23,774 nucleotides of DNA from a virus: IMG/VR virus record IMGVR_UViG_3300010354_000661, positions 1 through 23,774 of that record; one strand, written 5' to 3'. Shown piece by piece: positions 6,166 to 13,498 of the stretch. Numbering within the stretch: position 1 is the stretch's first letter; the number at the start of each line of letters is the position of its first letter. Below the pieces are notes generated by a model. That model ran no database searches, had not been told where the DNA came from, and saw only the letters and a list, made by a program, of their open reading frames with translations. The translations under genes were made by a program, and so were the position numbers.

Positions 6166-6810
6166 ATGAGCGTGCGGAAAGAAATCGAACGTCGGCTGGG
6201 AATATTTGCCCGCCCAACATTGTTCAATTGCGGCATCGGCCCCGGCGGGTTTGAGCAGGGCAACACTTGCGGAGCCGGGGGTGGCGGCGGTGGATCATCG
6301 GAATCATCCGGGGGCGCCAAGACCAGCAAGGGTTCCGAAAGTGCTGCATCCGGAATTGAACGTCGCGCAAGGGAATCGGGGCGGTCCTTTACCGATCAGT
6401 ACCTTTCCGAAACGCGACAAGCCATTGACCGCGACTACCGCGCTGAGGAACGCCGTAGCGACCGAGCCACCGAACGCGCTCAAGACCGTGCCGAAGATCG
6501 CGTTCGTCGCGCTCAGACGGCACTTGATGAAGCGAAAGCCAAAGGACCGGAAGTCAGCCCGCGAGTGCAGGCGATTGACCGCGCCACCGCTGAGATCGAC
6601 CGCAAAATTGCCGACCTCCGGGCCAAGGGCGAAGCCGAGCAGCGAAAGTATCAAGAGGACATCGCTGCCATTGATGCGCGTCGGGCCAAGATTCAAGAAG
6701 AGATCGCCAAGAGTCGGGAGCGCATCGAAGCCATCAACCGGATGCTTGGCAAGGGCAAGAAGCGCACCGCATTTCCGAAGGGTTCAAGATCGAAGCCAAA
6801 GCGGCAATGA
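6166..6810 (+). CDS. Gly/Cys-motif coiled-coil protein, head-module cargo gene
   Basis: This 214-residue protein lies between terminase and portal. Residues 1-14 (MSVRKEIERRLGIF) resemble the start of the mosaic protein at 9453. Residues 20-36, FNCGIGPGGFEQGNTCG, carry a Cys pair (C22, C35) and run into GAGGGGGGSS. That pattern recalls short 'C-x-x-G-x-GGG-x-D/E-x-x-C' segments seen in phage minor head proteins. From about residue 60 to 200 it is a long, charged helix (RYREE-, RATERAQDRAEDRVRRAQTA-type repeats) with a basic tail (KGSRSKPKRQ). The coiled coil and basic end would suit an internal virion, scaffold-like or DNA-contacting protein. No function is established. No ribosome site is visible, but a TAGACT box lies six bases upstream. 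Confidence 0.75.
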   Translation: MSVRKEIERRLGIFARPTLFNCGIGPGGFEQGNTCGAGGGGGGSSESSGGAKTSKGSESAASGIERRARESGRSFTDQYLSETRQAIDRDYRAEERRSDRATERAQDRAEDRVRRAQTALDEAKAKGPEVSPRVQAIDRATAEIDRKIADLRAKGEAEQRKYQEDIAAIDARRAKIQEEIAKSRERIEAINRMLGKGKKRTAFPKGSRSKPKRQ

Positions 6811-6843
6811 AATCGCCGCGTTTGTAGACGCAGGGAAATCCTA

Positions 6844-8334
6844 ATGGCCGAAATGCAACACAGCAATCCGCTCATGCCCAACGCCGTCCCCGGCGCGGGC
6901 CTTCCTCCTGCCAAGCGTCCGCGCAAGCCGCTGCCAGCACCAGCGCAGCGCGGGCCGACCGGGCCGCTTGCGCTGCCCGTGGAAGTGCAGCGCACCTTCT
7001 TCCGCACGGCGTCCTTGATGCTGCGGAACTCCAGCCTTGCATACAGGCTGGACCCCAACTACCAAGCGATGATGCGGGCGGATGCGGACATCGAAGGTGT
7101 CCTGCGTTCCCTGCTTGTCACGCTTGCTGGACTGGAATGGGCTGTGGTCCCTGCCGACGAGGACAACCCCCGGCTGGTTGCGCTTGCCGACCGCCTGACG
7201 CAGATTGTCAACCGCATCCCACGGCGGTCCGACCTGTTCCGCGCCTTGCATGAGGCAGTCTGGTACGGGTGCAGCGCGGCCAACATCGTGTACGAGCGCG
7301 ATGCCGAAACAGGCGTGCGCGTCAAGGAGTGGTTCCCGTTCGCGTCCGACACGCTGGCGTTCGACCAGTACGGCAACCTTGCCATGCGCGTGGGCAGCGC
7401 GTACATCAACGAACCGTCCGTGACGGATCTAGGTTTCGATTCGCTGGTCCACCTGTTCACGGAGAACGAGCGCCGGTCCGTCGTGCTGCACCGCGTGTTC
7501 ACGACCGCGCCCAACTTCATCGACCCCAACACCAGCGAAGCGGTCTACCGTGGCGTTGGTGCGCGTGACGTGTGCTGGTACATCTGGCTTCTGAAGCAGG
7601 AGATCCTGCAAAACGCCGCCGCGTATGCGGAACGGTACGCGCTGGGAATCCGCGTCGGCTACTACCCGTCAGGAAACGACGCCGCCAAGTCGGAAATGCT
7701 GACGGTGCTACAGAACCTTGTCAACGACAACAGCGTCGTGCTGCCGCGCATCGGACCCAATGAATCGCTGTACGACATTGACATCAAGGACGCGAACGCG
7801 GGCCGAGCGCAAATCTTCATGGAGATGGTGACGTGGCTGTCGGGCAAGATCAAAGAAGCGATCTTGGGGCAAAGCCTGACCAGCGAAGCGGGCAGCACCG
7901 GGCTGGGGTCGGGCGTGGCCGACCTGCACGCCGACACGCTTTCCCGCGTCATCCGCTATCACGCGGACGCGCTTGCCGAAAGTTTCACCACGGATTTCCT
8001 GCGCGTCGTGGCAAGAATGCTTGGAGCCACCGACGTTGAGGCCAACGGGGTCACGTTCACCTTTGCCCCCGAGCGAAGCAACCAGAAGGAACGTCTGGAG
8101 GCAATCAGATCGTTCGTGGATCTGGGCGGGCGCGTGTCGGAACGCGAGGTGCGCGATCTGCTTGGCCTGAGCGAACCACAGGACGGGGAAGCGGTCCTTG
8201 GAGGCGGAAACGCGGGTGCGTCGGAGAACCCGCTTTCCGCCCTCCTTGGCGCTGGCAATGAGGCCGAGTCCGACGAAGCCCCGGAACCCACGGCACCCAA
8301 GGTCAGCGCAATGCGGCGCAAGCGCAAGCGGTGA
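6844..8334 (+). CDS. Portal protein, DUF935 (Mu gp29-like)
   Basis: This 496-residue protein is of normal portal length. After a Pro-rich disordered N-terminus, it has the portal core: LRNSSLAYRLDPNYQAMMRADADIEGVLRSLLVTLAGLEW-like text, shared with DUF935 portals. A conserved aromatic/helical stem segment follows, and ILGQSLTSEAGSTGLGSGVA begins at residue 340, matching the 'ILGQTLTTE...' signature of the family. A helix (HADTLSRVIRYHADALAES) comes next. The C-terminus is low-complexity and ends in MRRKRKR. Twelve copies form the vertex channel through which terminase pumps DNA. Start ATG 6844 has only a weak GGGAAA upstream. It overlaps the MuF-like gene by GTGA. Confidence 0.9.
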   Translation: MAEMQHSNPLMPNAVPGAGLPPAKRPRKPLPAPAQRGPTGPLALPVEVQRTFFRTASLMLRNSSLAYRLDPNYQAMMRADADIEGVLRSLLVTLAGLEWAVVPADEDNPRLVALADRLTQIVNRIPRRSDLFRALHEAVWYGCSAANIVYERDAETGVRVKEWFPFASDTLAFDQYGNLAMRVGSAYINEPSVTDLGFDSLVHLFTENERRSVVLHRVFTTAPNFIDPNTSEAVYRGVGARDVCWYIWLLKQEILQNAAAYAERYALGIRVGYYPSGNDAAKSEMLTVLQNLVNDNSVVLPRIGPNESLYDIDIKDANAGRAQIFMEMVTWLSGKIKEAILGQSLTSEAGSTGLGSGVADLHADTLSRVIRYHADALAESFTTDFLRVVARMLGATDVEANGVTFTFAPERSNQKERLEAIRSFVDLGGRVSEREVRDLLGLSEPQDGEAVLGGGNAGASENPLSALLGAGNEAESDEAPEPTAPKVSAMRRKRKR

Positions 8335-9422
8335 ACAAACAGAAGTTGGACAAGCACTTGCGGAACGTACTGCGCGAGGCGCAGGAGGCGTACCGCCGCG
8401 CCATTGCGGAACAGGTCCGTGGCAATGACGAGGACGCCGCGTGGCAAGCCTTTGGGGAAGCCGCGTCTGCCCTGCTGCTGGCGTCGTGGCTGTTTGGCGC
8501 ACGCGGGATGATTGACAAGGCCAAGATCCCCGACGAGGCCGTGGAAGGCATGGTGGAGGACGGGGAGCCACCGATGGTCACCAAGTTCGACCGGGGCGTC
8601 CCGCTGTCAACGGAGGGATTTGGCAGCAAGTGGATGACGGGGATCACGTCGTGGTTTCGGCAACGCGTCCCCATCAGCCGTCAATCGTGGGAACTGCTGA
8701 TCGAAGCCGCCCGCCTGTCGGCACGGGACGTGACCAGCCACGAACGCCAGACGGCGTTGGCCGACATGAGGCGGCGCAGCCCGATCCTTGACAGCCTTCT
8801 TCGGGGAGTGACGCGAAACCCATCCGGCGGCATGACCAGCGTGAAGCGCATCGTGGATGACACCTTCTTCGTCACCGCGATGGACGCACGGCAGACCAAG
8901 CAGGTGCAAGAACTGATCGCACAGGTGATTGAGGAGAAGCCGACCAAGAGCGTGGTCGGCAAGCGCATCAAGGCCATGAACCTAGGCGATTTCGTCACCA
9001 CCGCACAGGTGCGGACGGGCACGGAATTGACAACCGCACGGCTGGAAACGGTGCTGCGGACCAACACGAACCGGGCATTGACAGAGGGGGCGGCAGAAGT
9101 GCTGCGGGAGCCGAAGGTTCAAGCCTTCGTCCCGCTGGCACAATTCAGCGCCACGAAGGACAACCGTACCCGTGACACGCATCGACGGTTTGACGGCTAC
9201 GTCGGCACGATGGATGACTTCGACCGCATCGGCTGTTCGCCCCCGGTTGGATTCAACTGCCGCTGCGCCCTGATCCCCGTTCCCTTGGCGCGTGCCATAA
9301 AGGAAGGCTGGGTGCGCCCCAACGGCACGCTGAACCGCGAGGCGATCAACAGACACAACGGTCGGCGTGTCAACCTGCTGCAATCAGGCAAGATCCCCGA
9401 CCCCGGCTTCGTGAACGCATAA
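8331..9422 (+). CDS. MuF-type minor head protein (SPP1 gp7 / phage head morphogenesis family)
   Basis: This 363-residue product starts at GTG 8331, overlapping the portal stop. The N-terminal half is helical. The C-terminal ~130 residues contain the PF04233 signature: helix LETVLRTNTNRALTEGAAEV, then T280-R-D-T-H284 followed by RRFDGYVGTMDDF, and finally PPVGFNCRCALIPV with G307-F-N-C310-R-C312. Family members sit beside the portal and enter the procapsid; they are needed for head assembly or early DNA ejection steps. Placement directly after portal matches Mu-like and SPP1-like gene order. No extra toxin domain is fused to the C-terminus, unlike many MuF proteins. Confidence 0.9.
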   Translation: MNKQKLDKHLRNVLREAQEAYRRAIAEQVRGNDEDAAWQAFGEAASALLLASWLFGARGMIDKAKIPDEAVEGMVEDGEPPMVTKFDRGVPLSTEGFGSKWMTGITSWFRQRVPISRQSWELLIEAARLSARDVTSHERQTALADMRRRSPILDSLLRGVTRNPSGGMTSVKRIVDDTFFVTAMDARQTKQVQELIAQVIEEKPTKSVVGKRIKAMNLGDFVTTAQVRTGTELTTARLETVLRTNTNRALTEGAAEVLREPKVQAFVPLAQFSATKDNRTRDTHRRFDGYVGTMDDFDRIGCSPPVGFNCRCALIPVPLARAIKEGWVRPNGTLNREAINRHNGRRVNLLQSGKIPDPGFVNA

Positions 9423-9439
9423 ACCCATCGCAAAGCAGA

Positions 9440-9452
9440 TAGGATGAATGAC
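9440..9452 (+). promoter_or_regulatory. TANNNT leaderless-type element before the mosaic gene
   Basis: TAGGAT at 9440-9445 is followed by seven bases and ATG 9453. The hexamer overlaps the alternative start ATG 9444. There is no Shine-Dalgarno site and no clear -35. It is listed because the same arrangement precedes 2841 and 6166. Confidence 0.3.
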
Positions 9453-10778
9453 ATGAGCGACATTCGCAAGGCAATCATGGAACGTCTTGGCTGGGCGGCA
9501 AATCCCGAGTCTTTCGGCGCGAAGGCGAAGATGTCGAAGTGGGAATCGACCCTGACCAAGAAGAATGGCAAGGTGATTGAGGAATACACGGCACGCCTGA
9601 AGGGTGGGCTGTTCATGATCGAAGTTGGCGATGGTGCTGGCGGCCCGTACGCCATTTTGTATCGGTGGGATGACCTTCGTGGCGCGGAGCGCATCGCTTC
9701 TGGCAACTTGCAGTCACTTATGCGGCAGGCCGAAAGCATGGGCGCAAAAGAGGCGCGTGGAGTGGCCGCTGTTGAGCGGCTTGCAAACTACTCCCGCCCC
9801 GGCGCGAAGGCGAAGATGGGGGCAAGCATTTCTCGCGGTATTGATCCCAAGAAAGGCGGTCAATGGATCACCGGAACTTGGGACGGTGGCACTTGGGGCG
9901 CGCTGGTGTTTTCAGAGCCATCCGAGGCATACGGAATCCCGGAGTTCCCGCACATTAGCAAGCTCTACATGAACCCAAAGGGAATGCCGGGGATGCGCGA
10001 CGTGGTGGTGAACTACGACCGAGGCTGGGATGTGCGTCCGAATACCACGGAACTCAAGAAGGGCTATCAAGAGATCGCCAGCGCGGCAACCGCAGCGGCA
10101 AAGAAGGCAGCGGCGGCTGGTTGGTATTCCCGCCCCGGCGCGAAGGCGAAGATGGCCGAGTCGGCCAATGGATCGCAGCAGAATCAGGCAGTCGAAGCCT
10201 ATGGCGTAAAGGGCATGAAGAGTACGCCGTGGCGAAAGGTATTCAAGAACAACGCAGCGCTCCAAAAGTGGGTGGAAGCAAATGACGCAGAAGTGCATGG
10301 CACCCGTCCTGCAAGTGGCGTGTTCTCCCGCCCCGGCGCGAAGGCGAAGTTTGCCATCAACGTGGCAAAGATCACCAAACTGTGGGATGACGCAGGACAT
10401 CCGCTCGACAATCGCCAACTCGATGCGCTTCGGCAAGTCGCTGCTCGTATCTACGACATCGAGAATGACCTGCTGCCAAACATGACATATCGAAGGCAGC
10501 GCATTGAGCGCGAACTGCAACTGGCGTCCGCTCGGATCGCGGATGGCAATACGCCATCAAGCGTGCTGGCCGATCTGGTGAAGTTGGAGGCTGCTGCGCA
10601 GTCATTCGACCGCCCCGGCGCGAAGGCGACCGCAGCAGCCGAGAAGCCCGGACAGAAGATCATGTCCGAGTCTGATCCTGCCGTGTCCCGCAAGATCAAG
10701 AAGTTGATGGACGAGGGCTACCCGCAGAAGCAGGCGGTCGCCATCGCGCTGGATATGCAGCGAAGGGGTGAACTGTGA
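9444..10778 (+). CDS. Mosaic multi-module protein joined by SRPGAKAK linkers
   Basis: The product is 444 residues from ATG 9444 (441 from ATG 9453, which better fits the upstream TAGGAT box and a shared MS-x-RK N-terminus). Five linkers, consensus [YF]SRPGAKAKM, start at residues 24 (partial, FGAKAKM), 116, 228, 294 and 388. They separate modules of unlike sequence. Module 1 has a beta-rich patch (EYTARLKGGLFMIEVGDGAG). Module 2 includes GQWITGTWDGGTWGALVF. Module 3 contains AYGVKGMKSTPWRKVFKN. Module 4 is helical (ITKLWDDAGHPLDNRQLDAL). Module 5 ends with KKLMDEGYPQKQAVAIALDM, a motif that recurs in small phage proteins. Two sample 60-base lines give 53-55% G+C against about 72% for a line of the MuF gene. 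It lies between MuF and protease, so it may be a virion or procapsid component. No activity can be assigned. Confidence 0.8.
   Translation: MNDMSDIRKAIMERLGWAANPESFGAKAKMSKWESTLTKKNGKVIEEYTARLKGGLFMIEVGDGAGGPYAILYRWDDLRGAERIASGNLQSLMRQAESMGAKEARGVAAVERLANYSRPGAKAKMGASISRGIDPKKGGQWITGTWDGGTWGALVFSEPSEAYGIPEFPHISKLYMNPKGMPGMRDVVVNYDRGWDVRPNTTELKKGYQEIASAATAAAKKAAAAGWYSRPGAKAKMAESANGSQQNQAVEAYGVKGMKSTPWRKVFKNNAALQKWVEANDAEVHGTRPASGVFSRPGAKAKFAINVAKITKLWDDAGHPLDNRQLDALRQVAARIYDIENDLLPNMTYRRQRIERELQLASARIADGNTPSSVLADLVKLEAAAQSFDRPGAKATAAAEKPGQKIMSESDPAVSRKIKKLMDEGYPQKQAVAIALDMQRRGEL
9513..10629 (+). repeat. Five dispersed in-frame linker repeats
   Basis: Copies lie at 9513-9533 (shortened), 9789-9818, 10125-10154, 10323-10349 and 10605-10629. 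The core CGCCCCGGCGCGAAGGCGA (19 bases) is identical in the last four, and the first keeps its 3' part, GGCGCGAAGGCGA. Copies two to four are identical over 24 bases, including all third codon positions. Spacing between linkers is 92, 112, 66 and 94 codons. All copies are in the same reading frame and the intervening DNA is not related. Confidence 0.9.
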
Positions 10779-11956
10779 CCCTTGCCGCGCCCGGATCGCA
10801 CGAAGTCATTGACAGCGGCGACAAGGTGACCGTGCGCCGCGTGGAACTGTTCATGGCATTCGACCCCACCATTGACGATGGCGAGGCCGACCCGGAACTT
10901 CGCAAGTTCGACAACGACCGCCTCCGCAGCATCGTCCAGCACACGCGCAAGCACATGGCACGCGGCTCCTTCCCCCGCGTGGTCATCATGCATGAGAAGG
11001 ACGGCAAGGAGCCCAAGAGCGCCGTTGGACGAATCCCCGCAATTGCTTACGAAGAACGCAATGGCGTCGGATACATTGTCGGAGACATGGAAATGGGGAA
11101 GGGCATCTTCGACAAACTCATTGCCACCAATGCGTTCCCGCGTCGGTCGGCGGAAATCTGGTCGGAGTCGGATCACCTGTCGGAGATTGCCCTGCTGGGG
11201 CGGGAGACTCCCCGCAGACCGCTCCCCGACACGCACTTCGCCCATTCGGGCGACAAGATCGTCTTTTCAAAGTCCAACCACGACCTCGCCGGGGTTGGTG
11301 GAGGGCTCAACACATTTGTCCCGGCGGAAATCAAGGAGGAGGCCAGCATGGCATCCGATGACATCCGCAAGGAGATGGAGGCCATGAAGTGCGCCATTTC
11401 CGACCTCGCGGACATGATGAAGAAGAAGTTTGCCGACCCGGCAGACGAGAAGGTGACGGCTGAGGCTGAGGAGGAGGCCGACGTTCACATCGACATCGGC
11501 TCCCACGATGCCGAGGCTCCCGGTGCGACCGCCGACATCGAAGGTGCGGAAGCCGAGGAGGAGGACGGCGAGGAGGAAGTTCTTGCCATGCGCGAGACCT
11601 ACAGCCTCCGGTCGGAGAACGCCCGCCTGAAGGCCCGCTTTGCCCGTCTGGAATCGGAGATGAAGCGCGAGAAGTTTTCGCGTGAGATCGACCAGATGGC
11701 CGCTGAGGGCTACCGCATTCCCGAGGCCCAGCGGGACAACCTGATCGCGCAACTTGACGCTGCCCGCGATCCTGTATCGCTGCTGGAGTCGTGGCGGGAA
11801 CTGTTCTCCCGTGATCCCATCGGCACCAAGATTGACATGGGCCGTGCGGCGCTTCCCAAGAGCGCCGAAACCGTGGATGTTGCTTCGCTGGTGCGCGAGT
11901 TCGCTGGCAAGCCGTCCGAGTTCACCAAGGCCATCAACAGCCGCATCAAGCGGTAA
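10775..11956 (+). CDS. Prohead protease with C-terminal scaffold region (Mu gpI-like)
   Basis: This 393-residue product starts at GTG 10775, overlapping the previous stop. Residues 1-160 form the protease-like domain: RRVELFMAFDPTIDDGEADP, PKSAVGRIPAIAYEERNGVG, then AFPRRSAEIWSESDHLSEIA (with S125) and LLGRETPRRPLP. This recalls the '...RSxE...L..vALLG..P' signature of Mu I-like proteases. After a linker comes a helical, very acidic scaffold region (EAEEEADVHIDI; AEAEEEDGEEEVLAM), a coiled coil (SLRSENARLKARFARLESEM) and a conserved-looking tail. Such proteins cleave scaffold and capsid during maturation. The catalytic residues cannot be fixed from this sequence, so the class is inferred from pattern and position before the capsid genes. 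Confidence 0.78.
   Translation: MTLAAPGSHEVIDSGDKVTVRRVELFMAFDPTIDDGEADPELRKFDNDRLRSIVQHTRKHMARGSFPRVVIMHEKDGKEPKSAVGRIPAIAYEERNGVGYIVGDMEMGKGIFDKLIATNAFPRRSAEIWSESDHLSEIALLGRETPRRPLPDTHFAHSGDKIVFSKSNHDLAGVGGGLNTFVPAEIKEEASMASDDIRKEMEAMKCAISDLADMMKKKFADPADEKVTAEAEEEADVHIDIGSHDAEAPGATADIEGAEAEEEDGEEEVLAMRETYSLRSENARLKARFARLESEMKREKFSREIDQMAAEGYRIPEAQRDNLIAQLDAARDPVSLLESWRELFSRDPIGTKIDMGRAALPKSAETVDVASLVREFAGKPSEFTKAINSRIKR
11348..11956 (+). CDS. Nested in-frame scaffold protein (Mu gpZ / lambda Nu3-like), predicted
   Basis: Inside the protease gene and in its frame, ATG 11348 (Met192) is preceded by AAGGAGGAGG at 11333-11342. This is one of the strongest ribosome sites in the window, with optimal spacing (5-8 bases). 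Translation from here gives 202 residues, MASDDIRKEMEAMKCAISDL onward, without the protease domain but with the acidic and coiled-coil scaffold parts and the shared C-terminus. Mu (I/Z) and lambda (C/Nu3) make their scaffolds in this way from the 3' part of the protease gene. The site itself is seen directly; use as a start is inference. Confidence 0.65.
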   Translation: MASDDIRKEMEAMKCAISDLADMMKKKFADPADEKVTAEAEEEADVHIDIGSHDAEAPGATADIEGAEAEEEDGEEEVLAMRETYSLRSENARLKARFARLESEMKREKFSREIDQMAAEGYRIPEAQRDNLIAQLDAARDPVSLLESWRELFSRDPIGTKIDMGRAALPKSAETVDVASLVREFAGKPSEFTKAINSRIKR

Positions 11957-11974
11957 TTCACACAAGGACACCCA

Positions 11975-12364
11975 ATGCTTCAGTTCTCTCCCAACATCGT
12001 CGCTGGCGGGGACATCAACCCCTACGCCATCGTCAAGATTTCCACCGCTGCCGACTTCACCGGACTGGCCGCTACGGCTGCTGCCGACATCGTGCTTGGC
12101 GTGGCGGATGCGTCCACCAAGCGGTTCGACTCCGCGCTGCACGCTGCGGCGGGCGACCCGATTTCCTTCCAGCCGTCGCCGTGCGTGCAACTGGTGGCGG
12201 GAACGGGTGGCGTGACCCGTGGTGCTGCGCTGATCCCCGGCGCGAACGGCACCGCCGTTGCCACCACGACTGCGACCAACGTTGCCCTGTTCACGGCTCT
12301 TCAGTCGGCTGCCGCGACCGAGGTGTTCTGGGCCTATCGGATGCCCTCCGTCAAGGCTCTCTAA
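11975..12364 (+). CDS. Head decoration-like protein
   Basis: This 129-residue protein starts at ATG 11975 with CAAGGA at 11964-11969. It is beta-rich and small-residue-rich: DINPYAIVKISTAADFTGLA, then DIVLGVADASTKRFDSA, then CVQLVAGTGGVTRGAALIPG. This resembles DUF2190 and related capsid-stabilising or spike proteins with 'Y..V.......g......d..iGV......a....V......v.ag..v..G' text. It lies between protease/scaffold and major capsid genes, the usual place for a decoration protein. It would bind the outside of the expanded shell. The family match is by pattern. Confidence 0.68.
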   Translation: MLQFSPNIVAGGDINPYAIVKISTAADFTGLAATAAADIVLGVADASTKRFDSALHAAAGDPISFQPSPCVQLVAGTGGVTRGAALIPGANGTAVATTTATNVALFTALQSAAATEVFWAYRMPSVKAL

Positions 12365-12391
12365 TCCTCCCAACCAGAAAGAAGGTTTCTC

Positions 12392-13429
12392 ATGTCTTTC
12401 GTTACTGTCGGCGGCGGGCTGAACACCTACATCCCGTCCACCAACGCCCTCGCAACGGGCGCTCTTCAGGTCGAGTTCACCCGTGCGGTGAACACCTTTG
12501 CCGTTACGCAGTATGCGCAACTGGTTCCCGTCAGCCAGATGACGGGCTACTACCTGCGCTTCAACCCGGATGACAACATCCGCGTGACGGACATCAACGA
12601 GTTCGCTTGGCCGCTGGGCAATGACCGCCCCGTGGGCAAGATGAACGAGCAGGACTTCGTGCCGTTCACCTGCTCTCGCACCGCCTATCCGTTCTACATC
12701 CCCAACGAGACTGTCAAGCAGGCTGCGTGGGATGTGGTGGCGCAGCACGCCCGCAGCAAGGCGCAACTGGCGATGACCGCCCGTTCGCTCCGCGCTGCGA
12801 CCGCGCTGACCGGATCGGCTGCTGTCACGGCGTTCACCGCCGCTGGCAACTACTACGCGACCGGCACCGCGATCAGCGGCGGCGCGTGGACCGCCGCTTC
12901 GGGCAGCAACATCCAGAAGGGCATTCAGACTGCCCTTCAGCGGATTTCGCTGTCGACTGGCGGTGCGGTGCGGTCGAACGACATCATGATGGTCATTTCC
13001 CCGACCATCGCCAACTCGCTGTCGCAGACTGCGGAAGTGCAGAACTACGTCAAGAACTACCCAGCCGCGCTGCCCTTCCTTCAGGGGCAGGAAACTTTCT
13101 CGCGGTACGGGCTGCCGCCGAGCCTGTTTGGCGTGCAGATCGTGGTCGATGACGCGGTCCGCAACACCAGCAAGAAGGGCAACGCCACCCAGACGCGTTC
13201 CTTCATCTACGGCAACAGCGCCGTGTTCGTGTCGCGCCCCGGTGGTCTGGTCGGCGTGGAAGGCTCCACGTCGTTCAGCACCATCCAGATCATGGCCTTT
13301 GAGGACATGACCGTGGAGAACTGGGACGATCCGAAGGATCGCCGCATCGAAGGTCGCGTGGTTGACAACAGCACCCCGGAACTGGTTGCTCCGGTGTCGG
13401 GCGTGCTGGTTGCCGATGTGACCACCTGA
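12392..13429 (+). CDS. Major capsid protein
   Basis: This 345-residue protein starts at ATG 12392 with AAGAAGG at 12379-12385. Its length and position (after protease/scaffold and decoration, before connector genes) fit a HK97-fold major capsid protein. Features seen: an N-terminal arm (VGGGLNTYIPSTNALATGAL), a central helix with KQAAWDVVAQHARSKAQLAM, a G-S-N-I-Q-K-G helix (IQTALQRISLSTGGAVRSND) with an A-domain-like strand DIMMVISPTIANSLS, and FGVQIVVDDAVRNTSKKGNA near the C-terminal half. The order of long helix, 'D-x-M-x-V-S-P' strand and VDDAV resembles other phage capsid proteins of the Mu-T/encapsulin-like kind. A stable hairpin follows the stop, consistent with a highly expressed message. 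Confidence 0.85.
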   Translation: MSFVTVGGGLNTYIPSTNALATGALQVEFTRAVNTFAVTQYAQLVPVSQMTGYYLRFNPDDNIRVTDINEFAWPLGNDRPVGKMNEQDFVPFTCSRTAYPFYIPNETVKQAAWDVVAQHARSKAQLAMTARSLRAATALTGSAAVTAFTAAGNYYATGTAISGGAWTAASGSNIQKGIQTALQRISLSTGGAVRSNDIMMVISPTIANSLSQTAEVQNYVKNYPAALPFLQGQETFSRYGLPPSLFGVQIVVDDAVRNTSKKGNATQTRSFIYGNSAVFVSRPGGLVGVEGSTSFSTIQIMAFEDMTVENWDDPKDRRIEGRVVDNSTPELVAPVSGVLVADVTT

Positions 13430-13446
13430 CGTAACCCCCTCAAGGC

Positions 13447-13481
13447 GTGGGGGGCGGGCTGCTTCGGCTCCCGCCCCCCAT
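13447..13481 (+). other. Very stable cUUCGg-capped hairpin after the capsid gene
   Basis: Arms 13449-13458 (GGGGGGCGGG) and 13470-13479 (CCCGCCCCCC) pair perfectly, with T13448-A13480 extending the stem. The loop region contains GC-TTCG-GC, a cUUCGg-type tetraloop. No T run follows, so it is more likely an mRNA 3' stabiliser, processing site or partial attenuator than a full terminator. It sits 18 bases before the next start codon and could also modulate that gene's translation. Confidence 0.7.
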
Positions 13482-13498
13482 TGCCATAGGAGGCAGAC

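Noticed and set aside
6230-6310. Glycine-rich GGTGGCGGCGG tract as a simple-sequence or regulatory repeat
   Set aside because: It encodes a Gly linker in frame within the coiled-coil cargo gene and is short; no sign of slippage or disrupted frame.
9513-10629. CRISPR-like array of repeats in the mosaic gene
   Set aside because: The repeats are in frame within one coding gene, with irregular spacing of 198-336 bases and protein-coding text between them.
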